A DNA stretch of 30,678 bases from positions 1 through 30,678 of IMG/VR virus record IMGVR_UViG_3300046724_000158; one strand, 5' to 3'. The notes below the pieces were generated by a model. The model was not told the origin of the DNA. It searched no databases and saw nothing but the letters and a program-made list of their open reading frames with translations. Below, piece by piece: positions 1 to 7,102 of this stretch. The DNA comes from a virus. Both the position numbers and the translations under genes were made by a program. The stretch's first letter is position 1. Each line of letters opens with the position of its first letter.

Positions 1-1
1 A

Positions 2-553
2 CAGGGTATTTCGATCGATATGCCCAATCAGGTGGTGACGGTGGCGGGCGGTATCATTTCAGGAGCGGCAATCGTCACCGGAGGCACCGGGTATGTGCTG
101 AACGATACGCTTAATGATGCCTTTGGCGGGCGCTATCAGGCCACTGGCGTGACGGCGGGCGTGATTACCGCGCTGACCATCATCAAGCCAGGGGTTTCAC
201 CGTCGCCACCTGCCCAGCCCCCGGCTTCGGTGTTGACCAACGGGAGCAAGACGACCGCATCCAACCAGACCGGCTCGGGCTGCACCGTCACCCTCCCGTG
301 GTCAACCGGCGGCACGGTCAAGGCGATCCAACTCAACCCATCAGCCAACGATGTGATCGCAGGCAGCGGCACCACCTCGAATGCCGCCACGGTCGGGTTC
401 CTCGGCCTGCCGGGCACACCGGGCGTGCCGACAGGTGCCCCGGCCAACGCGGCGCTGGCGCCCATGCTGGCATACAACAAAGGAACCAACACGCTGAACG
501 TCTACAACGGCAGTGGGTGGTTCCACGTCACGCTGACCGCGGGAGCGGCCTGA
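2..553 (+). CDS. Tail-appendage-like protein, 5'-truncated by the window edge
   Basis: The frame is open from the first bases of the window. The first ATG (position 20) has no ribosome site, so this is most likely the C-terminal part of a longer gene. The N-terminal visible part contains a GGTGYVLNDTL segment followed by Gly/Val/Thr-rich beta sequence, a pattern common in phage tail and fibre proteins. The C-terminus has AYNKGTNTLNVYNGSGWF, resembling the 'Y-N-T-NTL-VYNGS-W' strand motif often seen in receptor-binding or fibre proteins. A short Gly-Pro stretch (LPGTPGVPTGAP) lies between them. The stop overlaps the next start (TGATG). A structural role at the tail tip is inferred from motif style and operon position; the exact family is not recognised. 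Confidence 0.6.
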   Translation, partial: QGISIDMPNQVVTVAGGIISGAAIVTGGTGYVLNDTLNDAFGGRYQATGVTAGVITALTIIKPGVSPSPPAQPPASVLTNGSKTTASNQTGSGCTVTLPWSTGGTVKAIQLNPSANDVIAGSGTTSNAATVGFLGLPGTPGVPTGAPANAALAPMLAYNKGTNTLNVYNGSGWFHVTLTAGAA

Positions 554-780
554 TGGACATGCAGCAGCCACCACTCCGGCTCGATCCTGATCAGCTGGTG
601 ACGGCACGCCTCGCCGTGCAGGACTGGAACATCGTGCTGACGGCGTTGAACGAAGTGCCGATGCCGCAACGCCTGACCCGTCCGGTCACCGACAACCTCA
701 TACAGCAGTTGCGTTTACAACAATCCGCCACCCTGGCCGGTGCCGAGGCAGTCGGGCGCGCTGTCCCGGACGGCTCATGA
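553..780 (+). CDS. Small helical protein of unknown function (75 aa)
   Basis: The ATG lies within the TGATG overlap with the preceding stop, which indicates translational coupling and supports this start. The product is mostly helical and Leu/Gln-rich (for example VTARLAVQDWNIVLTAL and NLIQQLRLQQSATLAGAEAV), with no membrane segment, cysteine or recognisable motif. Small helical proteins of this size often follow tail-appendage genes in phage operons. It also lies where a terminase small subunit could sit, two genes before the large subunit, but I see no helix-turn-helix that would support that. Function unknown. Confidence 0.65.
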   Translation: MDMQQPPLRLDPDQLVTARLAVQDWNIVLTALNEVPMPQRLTRPVTDNLIQQLRLQQSATLAGAEAVGRAVPDGS

Positions 781-796
781 AGAGGATCTGACCATC

Positions 797-1168
797 ATGG
801 CTCTCGCACCCGCGCCTCATCCGCCGCCTGTGTTCCGCGTCCTCAAACAGGCGTGGCGGGACTATCTGGCCACCAACACCGCGCTGCTGTTGACGATCAA
901 CAACCCGCCCAATCAAGCAGCGACGGCGGCCACACCGGCGTCAGGAACGGTGACGGCCGATCCCAGCGTGCCGCAACCCGTTCAGGTGTCGGTCGTGCTG
1001 TCCCAGAGCGGCACGCCCAAGGCGACGCAGGTGGTGACGGCCGACGCCATCACGGGTGCTTTCACCACGACGTTTCCCGCCAACACGCTGGTCGCCGGCT
1101 CGGCCTCCGCGTCAGCCAGCGCCGCCTACGCGGCCACCGTGATCTCGAACAACTTCACCATCACCTGA
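797..1168 (+). CDS. Small Ig-like/beta-rich protein (123 aa)
   Basis: The ATG at 797 follows an AGAGGA ribosome site at 781-786. The first 40 residues are helical (FRVLKQAWRDYLATNTALLLT). The remainder is Ala/Thr/Val/Ser-rich with regular strand spacing (VQVSVVLSQSG, ITGAFTTTFPANTLVAGSA, AATVISNNFTIT), typical of an immunoglobulin-like fold found as decoration or adhesion domains on phage structural proteins. No catalytic residues are evident. Being placed between tail-appendage and packaging genes is consistent with a minor virion protein. The Ig-like assignment is inferred from composition and strand periodicity only. Confidence 0.6.
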   Translation: MALAPAPHPPPVFRVLKQAWRDYLATNTALLLTINNPPNQAATAATPASGTVTADPSVPQPVQVSVVLSQSGTPKATQVVTADAITGAFTTTFPANTLVAGSASASASAAYAATVISNNFTIT

Positions 1169-1186
1169 CCGAAAGGATATCTTTCG

Positions 1187-1567
1187 ATGGCATCTTCCCC
1201 GACACCGACGCCGACACCCGCGCCGACGCCTGCCCCGGCGGCAAAGCGTTCGCCCGTGGTGGATGACCCGCCTGGCAAAGACGGTTACCAGGGTGTTCGT
1301 GCTGACGCCGAGGCGCCACCGGTCCCCGAGTATGAGGCCGGGACCAACCCGCCGGGGACCAATCCGCCGTTCCCGCCCGCTCAGGACCCGGCGGTCACGC
1401 CCATACCCGGTTCGATCCCTGGCGTGCTTCCCGAGGACTATCCGAAAGCCGGCAAACAGCCCGTCAACCAGCACGAGGAAGAGCGTCAGAAAGAGCGTCA
1501 GCAGGCGCAACAGGCGACCCACACGGCGAACACGCCCCCGGCGACCCCGCCGCCGCCGCATAAATGA
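1187..1567 (+). CDS. Proline-rich disordered protein (126 aa)
   Basis: The ATG at 1187 has an AAAGGA ribosome site about 11 nt upstream. The product is disordered: an N-terminal Pro-Thr run (residues 2-17), many PP pairs, then a charged segment near residues 95-110 (HEEERQKERQQAQQ) likely to form a short helix, and a Pro-rich end. It overlaps the terminase start by 4 nt (ATGA), so it is translated with terL. No family recognised. Its position directly before terL is where a small terminase subunit often lies, but the sequence has no DNA-binding motif that would justify that name. Confidence 0.6.
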   Translation: MASSPTPTPTPAPTPAPAAKRSPVVDDPPGKDGYQGVRADAEAPPVPEYEAGTNPPGTNPPFPPAQDPAVTPIPGSIPGVLPEDYPKAGKQPVNQHEEERQKERQQAQQATHTANTPPATPPPPHK

Positions 1568-3156
1568 CCTCTGACGACGTTGCCCGTTACGAACTTGTTC
1601 TGAAGCGCCTGATCGCCATCATGGACGCCGAAGCGTCCATGCTGGCGTTTACCCGCCTGATGATGCCCTCGCCCAGATATCCCGACGATCCGGATCACTC
1701 GCGCTATGAAGTGCAGCGGTTCCACCAGGTCATCTGCGCGGCCCTGGAAGAACTCGCCGCCGGCCGTATCAAGCGCCTGATCATCAATCTGCCGCCGCGC
1801 CATGGTAAGACCCAGCTCGCCAGCAAGATGTTCATCGCCTGGTTCGTCGGCCTGCACCCCGAACTCAGCACCATCTTCGGCACCTACAACGAGAAATTCT
1901 CGCAGGACATCGGTCGCGCGGTGCGCGATATCATGCTGTCGCCGGCCTACGCCCAGGTGTTCCCCGACGTGGTCCTGAAGGACGACAGCCAGGCATCGGA
2001 TCGCCTCGAAACCGTCCAGGGCGGCATCCTGGCCTTCGTGGGGCGCGGCGGGACCACCACCGGCCGCGGCGGCGATCTCCTGTGTATCGATGATCCGATC
2101 AAGGACCGCATGGAGGCGGACTCTCCCACGATCCGCGACACCCTCTGGACCTGGTTCTCCCAGGTCATCGCCACAAGGCTGATGGACGAGACCGGCAAGA
2201 TCCTGCTCATCCAGACCCGCTGGCATCAGGATGATCTGATCGGACGCCTCACCGACCCGCACAACTCCTACTATGACCCGGAAGAGGCCGCCGAGTGGCA
2301 CATCATCGATCTGCCGGCCCTCGCCTTTGACGACGGCAAGGACCCGCTGCACCGCCAGGTGGATGAACCCCTGTGGCCTGGCCGGTTCGGCAGGACCTAC
2401 CTCAAGTCGCTGCAGCGGCGGGACCATCGGGGGTTCAGCGCGCTCTATCAGGGCCGGCCCTCACCCGCCGGCGGCACCTTTTTCAGCGTTGACTGGCTGC
2501 ACACTTACAAGCCCAACGATCTGCCCGCGAACCTCCGCTGTTACGCCGCCTCCGACCACGCGGTGGCGCTGAAACAAGGCAGCGACAAGACCTGCCTTCT
2601 GGTCATCGGCGTCGACAAGGATGACACCATCTGGGTCCTCCCGGACCTCGTCTGGCGGCAGATGACCGCCGAACAGACGGTCGAGAGCATGCTGCGCATG
2701 ATGAAGCTGCATAAGCCCTTATTCTGGTGGGCGGAACGCAGTCACATCAGCAAATCCATCGGGCCTTTTCTGCGCAAGCGGATGCTGGAGACGCATACCT
2801 TCTGTTCGCTGATCGAGATGCAACCGATCGCGGATAAACAGACCCGGGCACAGAGCATCCAGGGGCGCCTCGCCATGAACCGCGTGCGCTTCCCGGAACG
2901 CGCCCCCTGGTGGCCGGCGGCGCGGGACCAGATGCTGAAGTTCCCGTACGACGCGCACGACGACTTTGTAGATACACTTGCCTATATCGGCCTCGGCCTC
3001 ACGCTGCAGGTGCCGGCGGGCGCCCTTCGTAAGGATGATGACCCGGACGGTGGTTATCGCGGCGCCGGCGAGGAACGCACGTTTGGCTGGCTCAAGCTGC
3101 AGCGGGATCAGGCCGAACGCAGCGTGAAACTCGGCTATGCCGGGGGAGGTTGGTGA
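1564..3156 (+). CDS. terL: Terminase large subunit (packaging ATPase-nuclease)
   Basis: This is the DNA-packaging motor: it cleaves concatemers and uses ATP to drive DNA through the portal. The ATPase domain shows a Walker A PPRHGKT at residues 77-83, a Walker B LLCIDDP at 172-178, and the IQTRWHQDDLIGRL segment (217-230) characteristic of this phage terminase branch. The C-terminal RNase H-like nuclease shows candidate metal ligands D331 (ASDHAVA), E391 (WAERS) and the D466/D467/D470 cluster (HDDFVDTLAY). The length of 530 aa is normal and both domains look intact. The start overlaps the upstream stop as ATGA. The portal gene lies two small genes downstream, the usual packaging-module order. 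Confidence 0.95.
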   Translation: MTSDDVARYELVLKRLIAIMDAEASMLAFTRLMMPSPRYPDDPDHSRYEVQRFHQVICAALEELAAGRIKRLIINLPPRHGKTQLASKMFIAWFVGLHPELSTIFGTYNEKFSQDIGRAVRDIMLSPAYAQVFPDVVLKDDSQASDRLETVQGGILAFVGRGGTTTGRGGDLLCIDDPIKDRMEADSPTIRDTLWTWFSQVIATRLMDETGKILLIQTRWHQDDLIGRLTDPHNSYYDPEEAAEWHIIDLPALAFDDGKDPLHRQVDEPLWPGRFGRTYLKSLQRRDHRGFSALYQGRPSPAGGTFFSVDWLHTYKPNDLPANLRCYAASDHAVALKQGSDKTCLLVIGVDKDDTIWVLPDLVWRQMTAEQTVESMLRMMKLHKPLFWWAERSHISKSIGPFLRKRMLETHTFCSLIEMQPIADKQTRAQSIQGRLAMNRVRFPERAPWWPAARDQMLKFPYDAHDDFVDTLAYIGLGLTLQVPAGALRKDDDPDGGYRGAGEERTFGWLKLQRDQAERSVKLGYAGGGW

Positions 3157-3401
3157 TGTGCTTCTCGATCCTCTGGCTCGTCCAGACGCTGGTCTGGCTG
3201 GTGGTTGTCTGCGGCATCGTGGCGATCCTGATGATCCTGCTGCCCATTGTCCTGGGCTGGCTGGGCTGGGCCGGCGGGGTCGCCATGCAGATCATCCGGA
3301 TCATCGTCGCGGTGATCGTGATCATCGCTTTGATCTGGTTTTGTTATGATCTTTACGTGTGTGCTGTGGGCGACGGCATGCTGAGGACCCCGGCTCGATG
3401 A
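3156..3401 (+). CDS. Small multi-helix membrane protein (81 aa)
   Basis: The ATG at 3156 overlaps the terL stop (TGATG) and has a strong GGGGGAGG site at 3142-3149. In-frame TTG and GTG codons just upstream are less likely starts. The product is almost entirely hydrophobic, with three likely membrane segments at roughly residues 4-20, 20-38 and 45-65 (SILWLVQTLVWLVVV, AILMILLPIVLGWLGW, IRIIVAVIVIIALIWF), and ends in a short polar tail. It is the first of two consecutive membrane genes placed between terminase and portal. It could be a holin-like protein or a membrane-targeted early-infection factor; nothing in the sequence decides this. Confidence 0.75.
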   Translation: MCFSILWLVQTLVWLVVVCGIVAILMILLPIVLGWLGWAGGVAMQIIRIIVAVIVIIALIWFCYDLYVCAVGDGMLRTPAR

Positions 3402-3568
3402 ACCTGATCATCGTCATCATTGTCCTGCTGGTGCTGTTCGGCGGCTTCGGCGGCGGATACTACGGCTACCAGGCCGGACATTACGGGGGCCAGGCGTTCG
3501 GCGGCATCGGTCTGATCGTGCTGATCCTGCTGTTGCTCATCCTGTTCGGCGGCGGGAGGTTCTGGTGA
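3398..3568 (+). CDS. Small Gly-rich membrane protein, DUF3309-like (56 aa)
   Basis: The ATG at 3398 overlaps the preceding stop (ATGA). The layout is hydrophobic helix (LIIVIIVLLVLF), a Gly/Tyr-rich turn (GGFGGGYYGYQAGHYGGQ), a second hydrophobic helix (IGLIVLILLLLILF), then GGGRFW. This helix-Gly/Tyr-helix layout strongly resembles the small bacterial DUF3309 membrane peptides, which are common in proteobacterial chromosomes and have no known function. That match is from memory of the pattern, not a search. It overlaps the portal start, so it is co-translated with head genes. The gene may have been acquired from a host. Confidence 0.7.
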   Translation: MNLIIVIIVLLVLFGGFGGGYYGYQAGHYGGQAFGGIGLIVLILLLLILFGGGRFW

Positions 3569-5931
3569 GCGATTTCATGGGACCAGCCCTCGGCGCGGGA
3601 CCTCCTGGGATGGTCCCCCCGGCGATGGGACCTGCTTCAGCTCAATCAGACCCTATGATGAGCCAGGTCCCCGGCACGGACCAGGCCACCATGGTCCCGC
3701 GTGATCGGCCCAACCCGGATGATCCCCGGCGTAAACTCGTCAACCGCTGGCAGGACCGCGTCAAACGCGCTAAGCGGCACTGGCGCGTGCAGTTCAAGCG
3801 CATGCGCGAAAACATGGAGTTCGTCGAAGGCCGCCAGTGGCCTGATCTCTCCAAGGAGATTGGCAAGCGCGATGATCGCTATGTGGCGAATATCTGCATC
3901 CGGCATGTCCTGCAGCGCACCGCGGAACTCTACCCCAACAACCCGACCATGCAGGCGAAGACCAAGACCAAGCTGATCGCGCAGGTCTGGGACGGCAGCG
4001 AGCAGCAGCTCCAGCAGGCGCAGCAGTCCGCCATGGCGGCGGCGCAGGTCGGCATGCCGCCCGATCCCAACAGCATGGCGATCCTGCAGGACGCGGCGCA
4101 GGTCAAGCAGTTCGACGCGATCATGCAGAAGATCGGCAAGACCCTGGAGCTGCTCTACGAATACAACATCCAGGAACAGACGCACTCGTTCAAGTCGTCC
4201 ATGAAAATGTCGATACGCCGGTCCATCGTGACCGGTGTCGGCTACGTCAAGCTGGGGTTTCAGCGGGCGATGAAGATGGCGCCCGAGATCGAACATCGCA
4301 TCGCCGACATGAGCGAGCGCCTGGCCCATATCGAGCGCCTCGCCGCGGACCTGTCGGACCGCGAGATCGAGCCGGACAGCGCCGACGCCGAGGAATTGAA
4401 ACTGGCGATCCGTAGCCTCACCGCCGAGGGCCAGCTGGTGGTGCGCGAGGGCCTGTCGTTCGACTACCCGGACAGCACGGCGATCATTCCGGATACGCGG
4501 TGCCGTTCATTACGCGGTTTCCTGGGCGCCAACTGGGTGGCGCAGGAATACCTGCTGACCCCCGACGAGATCGAAGAGATCTACATGGTCGACGTCGGCA
4601 GCAGCTACACCGCCTACAACGAGGACGGCAACTCGACCGGCCACGAGCCGACCGGCGAGCAGCACTATCAGGCCGGCTACGGTAGCAACGCCGATGACGG
4701 TCCCGACATGCCGCTGGCCTGCGTCTGGGAGATATACAACCGCAAGGACGGCACGGTGTATGTCGTGTGCGACGGTTATCCCGAGTTTCTGCAGGAGCCG
4801 ACCACGCCGGAAGCCGAGATCACCCGGTTCTGGCCCTGGTTCGCCATCGTGCTGAACGAGGGCTACGACGAAAAGACCCTGTATCCCCAGTCCGACATCG
4901 ACCTGATCCGCGACATGCAGTTGGAACTCAACCGGTCCCGCCAGGGGCTGCGCGAGCATCGCCGCGCCAACCGGCCGAAGACCGCGGTGGCGGCGGGTTT
5001 GCTGGAAGAGCCTGACCTGGAGAAGCTGCGCACCCATCCGGCGAACGCGCTGTTGGAACTCAACGCTCTGGCCCCCGGCCAGAAAATCGATGACGTCCTG
5101 CAGGTCATCAAGATGCCGCCGATCGACGCCGCGGTGTATGACACCTCGCCGGTGTTCGAGGACGTCCTGCGTGTCCTTGGCTCAGACCAGGCGGACCAGG
5201 GGACCACATCGGGCAGCGCCACGGCGACCGAGGTGTCGGTGGCGCAGTTCTCGCAGAACACCGACGTCACCTCCACGGTCGACGACATCAACGACACGAT
5301 GACTGAGCTGGCGCAGGCCGCCTCGCAGATCCTCGTCCTCAACGTGTCGCCGCAGACCGTGACCAAGGTGGTGGGACCAGGCGCGGTGTGGCCGGCGCTC
5401 GATCCCCAGTCGGTGGCGGACAACGTCTGGCTGGAGGTGGACGTTGGCGCCAATGGCCCGCCTAATCGCCAGGAAGACGTCCAGATCCTCACCCAGCTGG
5501 TGCCTCTGCTGCAGCGCATTCCCGGCATCTCGCCGGAGTGGCTGGCGCGGCAACTGATCCGCCGCATGGGTGATGACGTGGATCTGACCCAGGCGTTCGC
5601 CGAGGGCACCCCCAGCATCGAGGCGCTGAACCAGCTGATGGGACGTCCCCAGGCCCCGCCAGGGGCGCCAGGACAAGGCCAGGGACAGCGGGACGAGGAC
5701 CCGGGACCAACTGGCGCCGGCCGGGGACCACCCAGACCCCCAGGTCCTGGCCAGGACCCGACCGCGCAGGGACCGGTCGGCATGGCCAACGCGATGACGG
5801 GACCGGGCACCCAGGGTCCTCTCGGGCCGCACGTGCCGCCGCTGCAGGTCTACGGCGCCAACGGCAACCGTCCGGGGACCGGTGGTCCCGCCCGCGTGCC
5901 GGGGCGCAGCCAGGGCATGCCGACGCCATGA
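3565..5931 (+). CDS. Portal protein with Gly/Pro-rich C-terminal tail
   Basis: This is the dodecameric head vertex protein through which DNA is packaged and ejected. The GTG at 3565 overlaps the previous stop and has GGGAGG at 3554-3559; an ATG lies four codons later. After a disordered N-terminus, the core has the features of podovirus-type portals: an early RWQDRVKRAKRHWRVQFKRM helix, RYVANICIRHVLQRTAELYPNNP, and the SDIDLIRDMQLELNRSRQ / HRRANRPKTAVAAGLLEEPD region near residues 440-485, followed by a helical stem. Residues after about 692 are a low-complexity Gly/Pro/Gln tail, unusually long for a portal. The nucleotide motif GGGACC is dense in both disordered ends. Terminase upstream and scaffold/capsid downstream support the call. 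Confidence 0.9.
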   Translation: MSDFMGPALGAGPPGMVPPAMGPASAQSDPMMSQVPGTDQATMVPRDRPNPDDPRRKLVNRWQDRVKRAKRHWRVQFKRMRENMEFVEGRQWPDLSKEIGKRDDRYVANICIRHVLQRTAELYPNNPTMQAKTKTKLIAQVWDGSEQQLQQAQQSAMAAAQVGMPPDPNSMAILQDAAQVKQFDAIMQKIGKTLELLYEYNIQEQTHSFKSSMKMSIRRSIVTGVGYVKLGFQRAMKMAPEIEHRIADMSERLAHIERLAADLSDREIEPDSADAEELKLAIRSLTAEGQLVVREGLSFDYPDSTAIIPDTRCRSLRGFLGANWVAQEYLLTPDEIEEIYMVDVGSSYTAYNEDGNSTGHEPTGEQHYQAGYGSNADDGPDMPLACVWEIYNRKDGTVYVVCDGYPEFLQEPTTPEAEITRFWPWFAIVLNEGYDEKTLYPQSDIDLIRDMQLELNRSRQGLREHRRANRPKTAVAAGLLEEPDLEKLRTHPANALLELNALAPGQKIDDVLQVIKMPPIDAAVYDTSPVFEDVLRVLGSDQADQGTTSGSATATEVSVAQFSQNTDVTSTVDDINDTMTELAQAASQILVLNVSPQTVTKVVGPGAVWPALDPQSVADNVWLEVDVGANGPPNRQEDVQILTQLVPLLQRIPGISPEWLARQLIRRMGDDVDLTQAFAEGTPSIEALNQLMGRPQAPPGAPGQGQGQRDEDPGPTGAGRGPPRPPGPGQDPTAQGPVGMANAMTGPGTQGPLGPHVPPLQVYGANGNRPGTGGPARVPGRSQGMPTP

Positions 5932-5939
5932 ACCCGTAA

Positions 5940-5960
5940 GTCACGCGAATATCGCGTGAC
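5940..5960. promoter_or_regulatory. Perfect 9-bp hairpin after portal gene
   Basis: The arm GTCACGCGA (5940-5948) and its exact complement TCGCGTGAC (5952-5960) flank a 3-nt ATA loop. A further GTGAC follows at 5964-5968. There is no T-run, so it is not a classical intrinsic terminator. It sits in the 85-nt gap between portal and the repeat protein and could stabilise mRNA, attenuate read-through or bind a protein. Confidence 0.55.
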
Positions 5961-6016
5961 GACGTGACACAACAGGCGTAGCTCGCAGGACACGCGAACG
6001 ACACAGGAGCTACACA

Positions 6017-6586
6017 ATGCCATTCGTTCAGGGTTTTCTGCGTATCCGCAGGGGCGGTCACCCGGATCAGGGTCTGCCTGGCGGTGAGGGTCCGGTTGAT
6101 CCGGATTATGGCATCGATGAGGGCGCCGGCATCGATAACAGCCTGCCGGGGCTGCCGCCTTATCCCGACCAGGGTCTTCCGAGACCGCCCGCCGGTGTAT
6201 GGCCGCCGCTCACGCCATCACACCCAATCCAGCCCGCGCCGCCGGGCACGCCGCCCGGGACCATCTGGCCCCCGGTGTGGCCTGTCGATCCGGGCTACGG
6301 GCGGCCGATCGGCGGCCACCCGGATCAAGGTCTGCCGCCGACAGGCGGCCACCCGGATCAGGGACTTCCCGGTGCCCCGGCGCACCCGGATCAGGGTCTG
6401 CCAGACGCACCACCCACCGTCGACAATACACTGCCGGGTGGACCAGTGAGACCTGACCAGGGCCTGCCCAAGCCGCAGGTTTATTACGTTGTCTGCGGGA
6501 TACCTGGCGTCGGCTGGCGGTATATCGCCGTCGATCCGACATTGCGGCCAAGCCATCCGATTGCGCCGTATCCACAGCCGAAGTGA
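6017..6586 (+). CDS. PDQGLP-repeat protein (189 aa)
   Basis: The ATG at 6017 has an AGGAG site at 6005-6009. The hallmark is a degenerate repeat: PDQGLP at residues 16-21, 50-55, 102-107, 112-117, 124-129 and 146-151, plus the variants IDNSLPG (39-45) and VDNTLPG (135-141). Between them lie Pro-rich segments. The C-terminal 35 residues (VYYVVCGIPGVGWRYIAVDP) look like a small folded domain. I recall PDQGLP/PDNSLP repeats from other proteobacterial phage proteins of unknown function. Lying between portal and scaffold suggests a head-associated protein. No enzymatic motif is seen. Confidence 0.8.
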   Translation: MPFVQGFLRIRRGGHPDQGLPGGEGPVDPDYGIDEGAGIDNSLPGLPPYPDQGLPRPPAGVWPPLTPSHPIQPAPPGTPPGTIWPPVWPVDPGYGRPIGGHPDQGLPPTGGHPDQGLPGAPAHPDQGLPDAPPTVDNTLPGGPVRPDQGLPKPQVYYVVCGIPGVGWRYIAVDPTLRPSHPIAPYPQPK

Positions 6587-6792
6587 CCAACGGCGGCGGC
6601 AACGGTCATGGCGGGATGCTGGCCTCGGTCAGTGAGAAACTCGTCAAGGCGTTGCCGCCCGCCATGTTGCTGCTCGTCGTGTTTAACGTGCTGACGTTGG
6701 GGGCGATGCTTTACGTGGTGCAGCACAACATGACGGCGCGAAACGAGATGATCCAGCAGATCGTCAAGTCGTGCCTGCGTCCGCAGCCATAG
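6583..6792 (+). CDS. Single-helix membrane protein (69 aa)
   Basis: The GTG at 6583 overlaps the upstream stop (GTGA). The product has a short Gly-rich head, an amphipathic segment (SVSEKLVKALP), one strong membrane helix (AMLLLVVFNVLTLGAMLYVV, about residues 27-46) and a short polar tail with MIQQIVKSCLRP. The one-helix topology with short soluble ends fits a small holin or an inner-membrane accessory protein. No lysin gene adjoins it, so a lysis role is only a possibility. It is the last gene before a hairpin-rich spacer. Confidence 0.7.
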   Translation: MTNGGGNGHGGMLASVSEKLVKALPPAMLLLVVFNVLTLGAMLYVVQHNMTARNEMIQQIVKSCLRPQP

Positions 6793-6806
6793 TTTCTTCG
6801 GGGGAA

Positions 6807-6838
6807 GGCGCCGCCAAGGGGTGACCCTTGACGGCACC
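6807..6838 (-). terminator. 14-bp hairpin downstream of the micro-ORF
   Basis: Arms 6807-6820 and 6825-6838 enclose a 4-nt loop. On the minus-strand transcript every position pairs, two of them as G-U wobbles. On the plus-strand transcript the same two positions become C-A mismatches. This asymmetry suggests the structure is maintained in leftward RNA, directly after the stop of the minus-strand micro-ORF. The following U-run is weak, so termination is plausible but not certain. Confidence 0.5.
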
Positions 6839-6842
6839 CGCC

Positions 6843-6917
6843 CTACCGCTGGATGATCTTGATCTTGATGCTGATCAAGATCACTATCAGCGGCAGGAAC
6901 TTCGCGATCTTGACCAT
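6843..6917 (-). CDS. Minus-strand hydrophobic micro-protein (24 aa)
   Basis: This ORF is too short for standard gene finding. The minus-strand ATG (6917) is preceded by a near-ideal GGAGGAG ribosome site (plus 6925-6931) at 7-nt spacing. The peptide starts MVKIAKFLPLIVILISIKIK and ends IIQR: a basic start, a 12-residue hydrophobic core, then alternating Ile/Lys, as in small membrane peptides or type I toxins. It lies opposite to all surrounding genes and between two strong hairpins, like an independent cassette (moron). The 40-codon plus-strand ORF over the same bases lacks a ribosome site. Expression and function are inferred. Confidence 0.5.
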   Translation of the reverse strand: MVKIAKFLPLIVILISIKIKIIQR

Positions 6918-6933
6918 CGCTAGGCTCCTCCGA

Positions 6934-6965
6934 AACGCCGGCCAGGCTCATTTCTGGCCGGCGTT
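6934..6965. terminator. Perfect 12-bp hairpin, probable terminator
   Basis: The arm AACGCCGGCCAG (6934-6945) is exactly complementary to CTGGCCGGCGTT (6954-6965), with an 8-nt loop. On the plus strand a mixed GTCGTTAT follows. As a perfect palindrome it would fold on either strand. It likely terminates or attenuates rightward transcription after 6792, and on the minus strand it sits 2 nt before the micro-ORF ribosome site. Confidence 0.6.
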
Positions 6966-7102
6966 GTCGTTATAGCGGGGTTTTCTGTAGTCCTGGCAAC
7001 CAGGCTGGGTGTCGTGTCAGTGTCTTGAGGACAAACGCTGGACACAAACACAACACAGGGGCATAACCCTTTGCTGATCCAGCGAGATCGGCAAGCCCCT
7101 GG

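Larger units (their letters stand above)
6793..7102. other. Intergenic island between head genes, hairpins plus micro-ORF
   Basis: This 310-nt gap interrupts the otherwise tightly packed rightward operon. It holds two strong hairpins (6807-6838, 6934-6965), a minus-strand micro-ORF between them (6843-6917), and a small inverted repeat CCTGG-CAA-CCAGG (6992-7004). From 7005 to 7102 I see only a C/A-rich leader before the scaffold gene, with no convincing sigma70 promoter. Confidence 0.6.

Noticed and set aside
1498-2427. 309-codon ORF antisense to terminase
   Set aside because: Shadow frame of terL; the terL frame carries all catalytic motifs and the antisense product has none.
4863-5810. 315-codon ORF antisense to the portal gene
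   Set aside because: A long open frame on the opposite strand of GC-rich coding DNA; composition is Ser/Arg/Thr-rich and no ribosome site or motif is present.
6852-6974. 40-codon plus-strand ORF over the micro-ORF region
   Set aside because: No ribosome site and it runs through the perfect 12-bp hairpin; the minus-strand reading is better supported.
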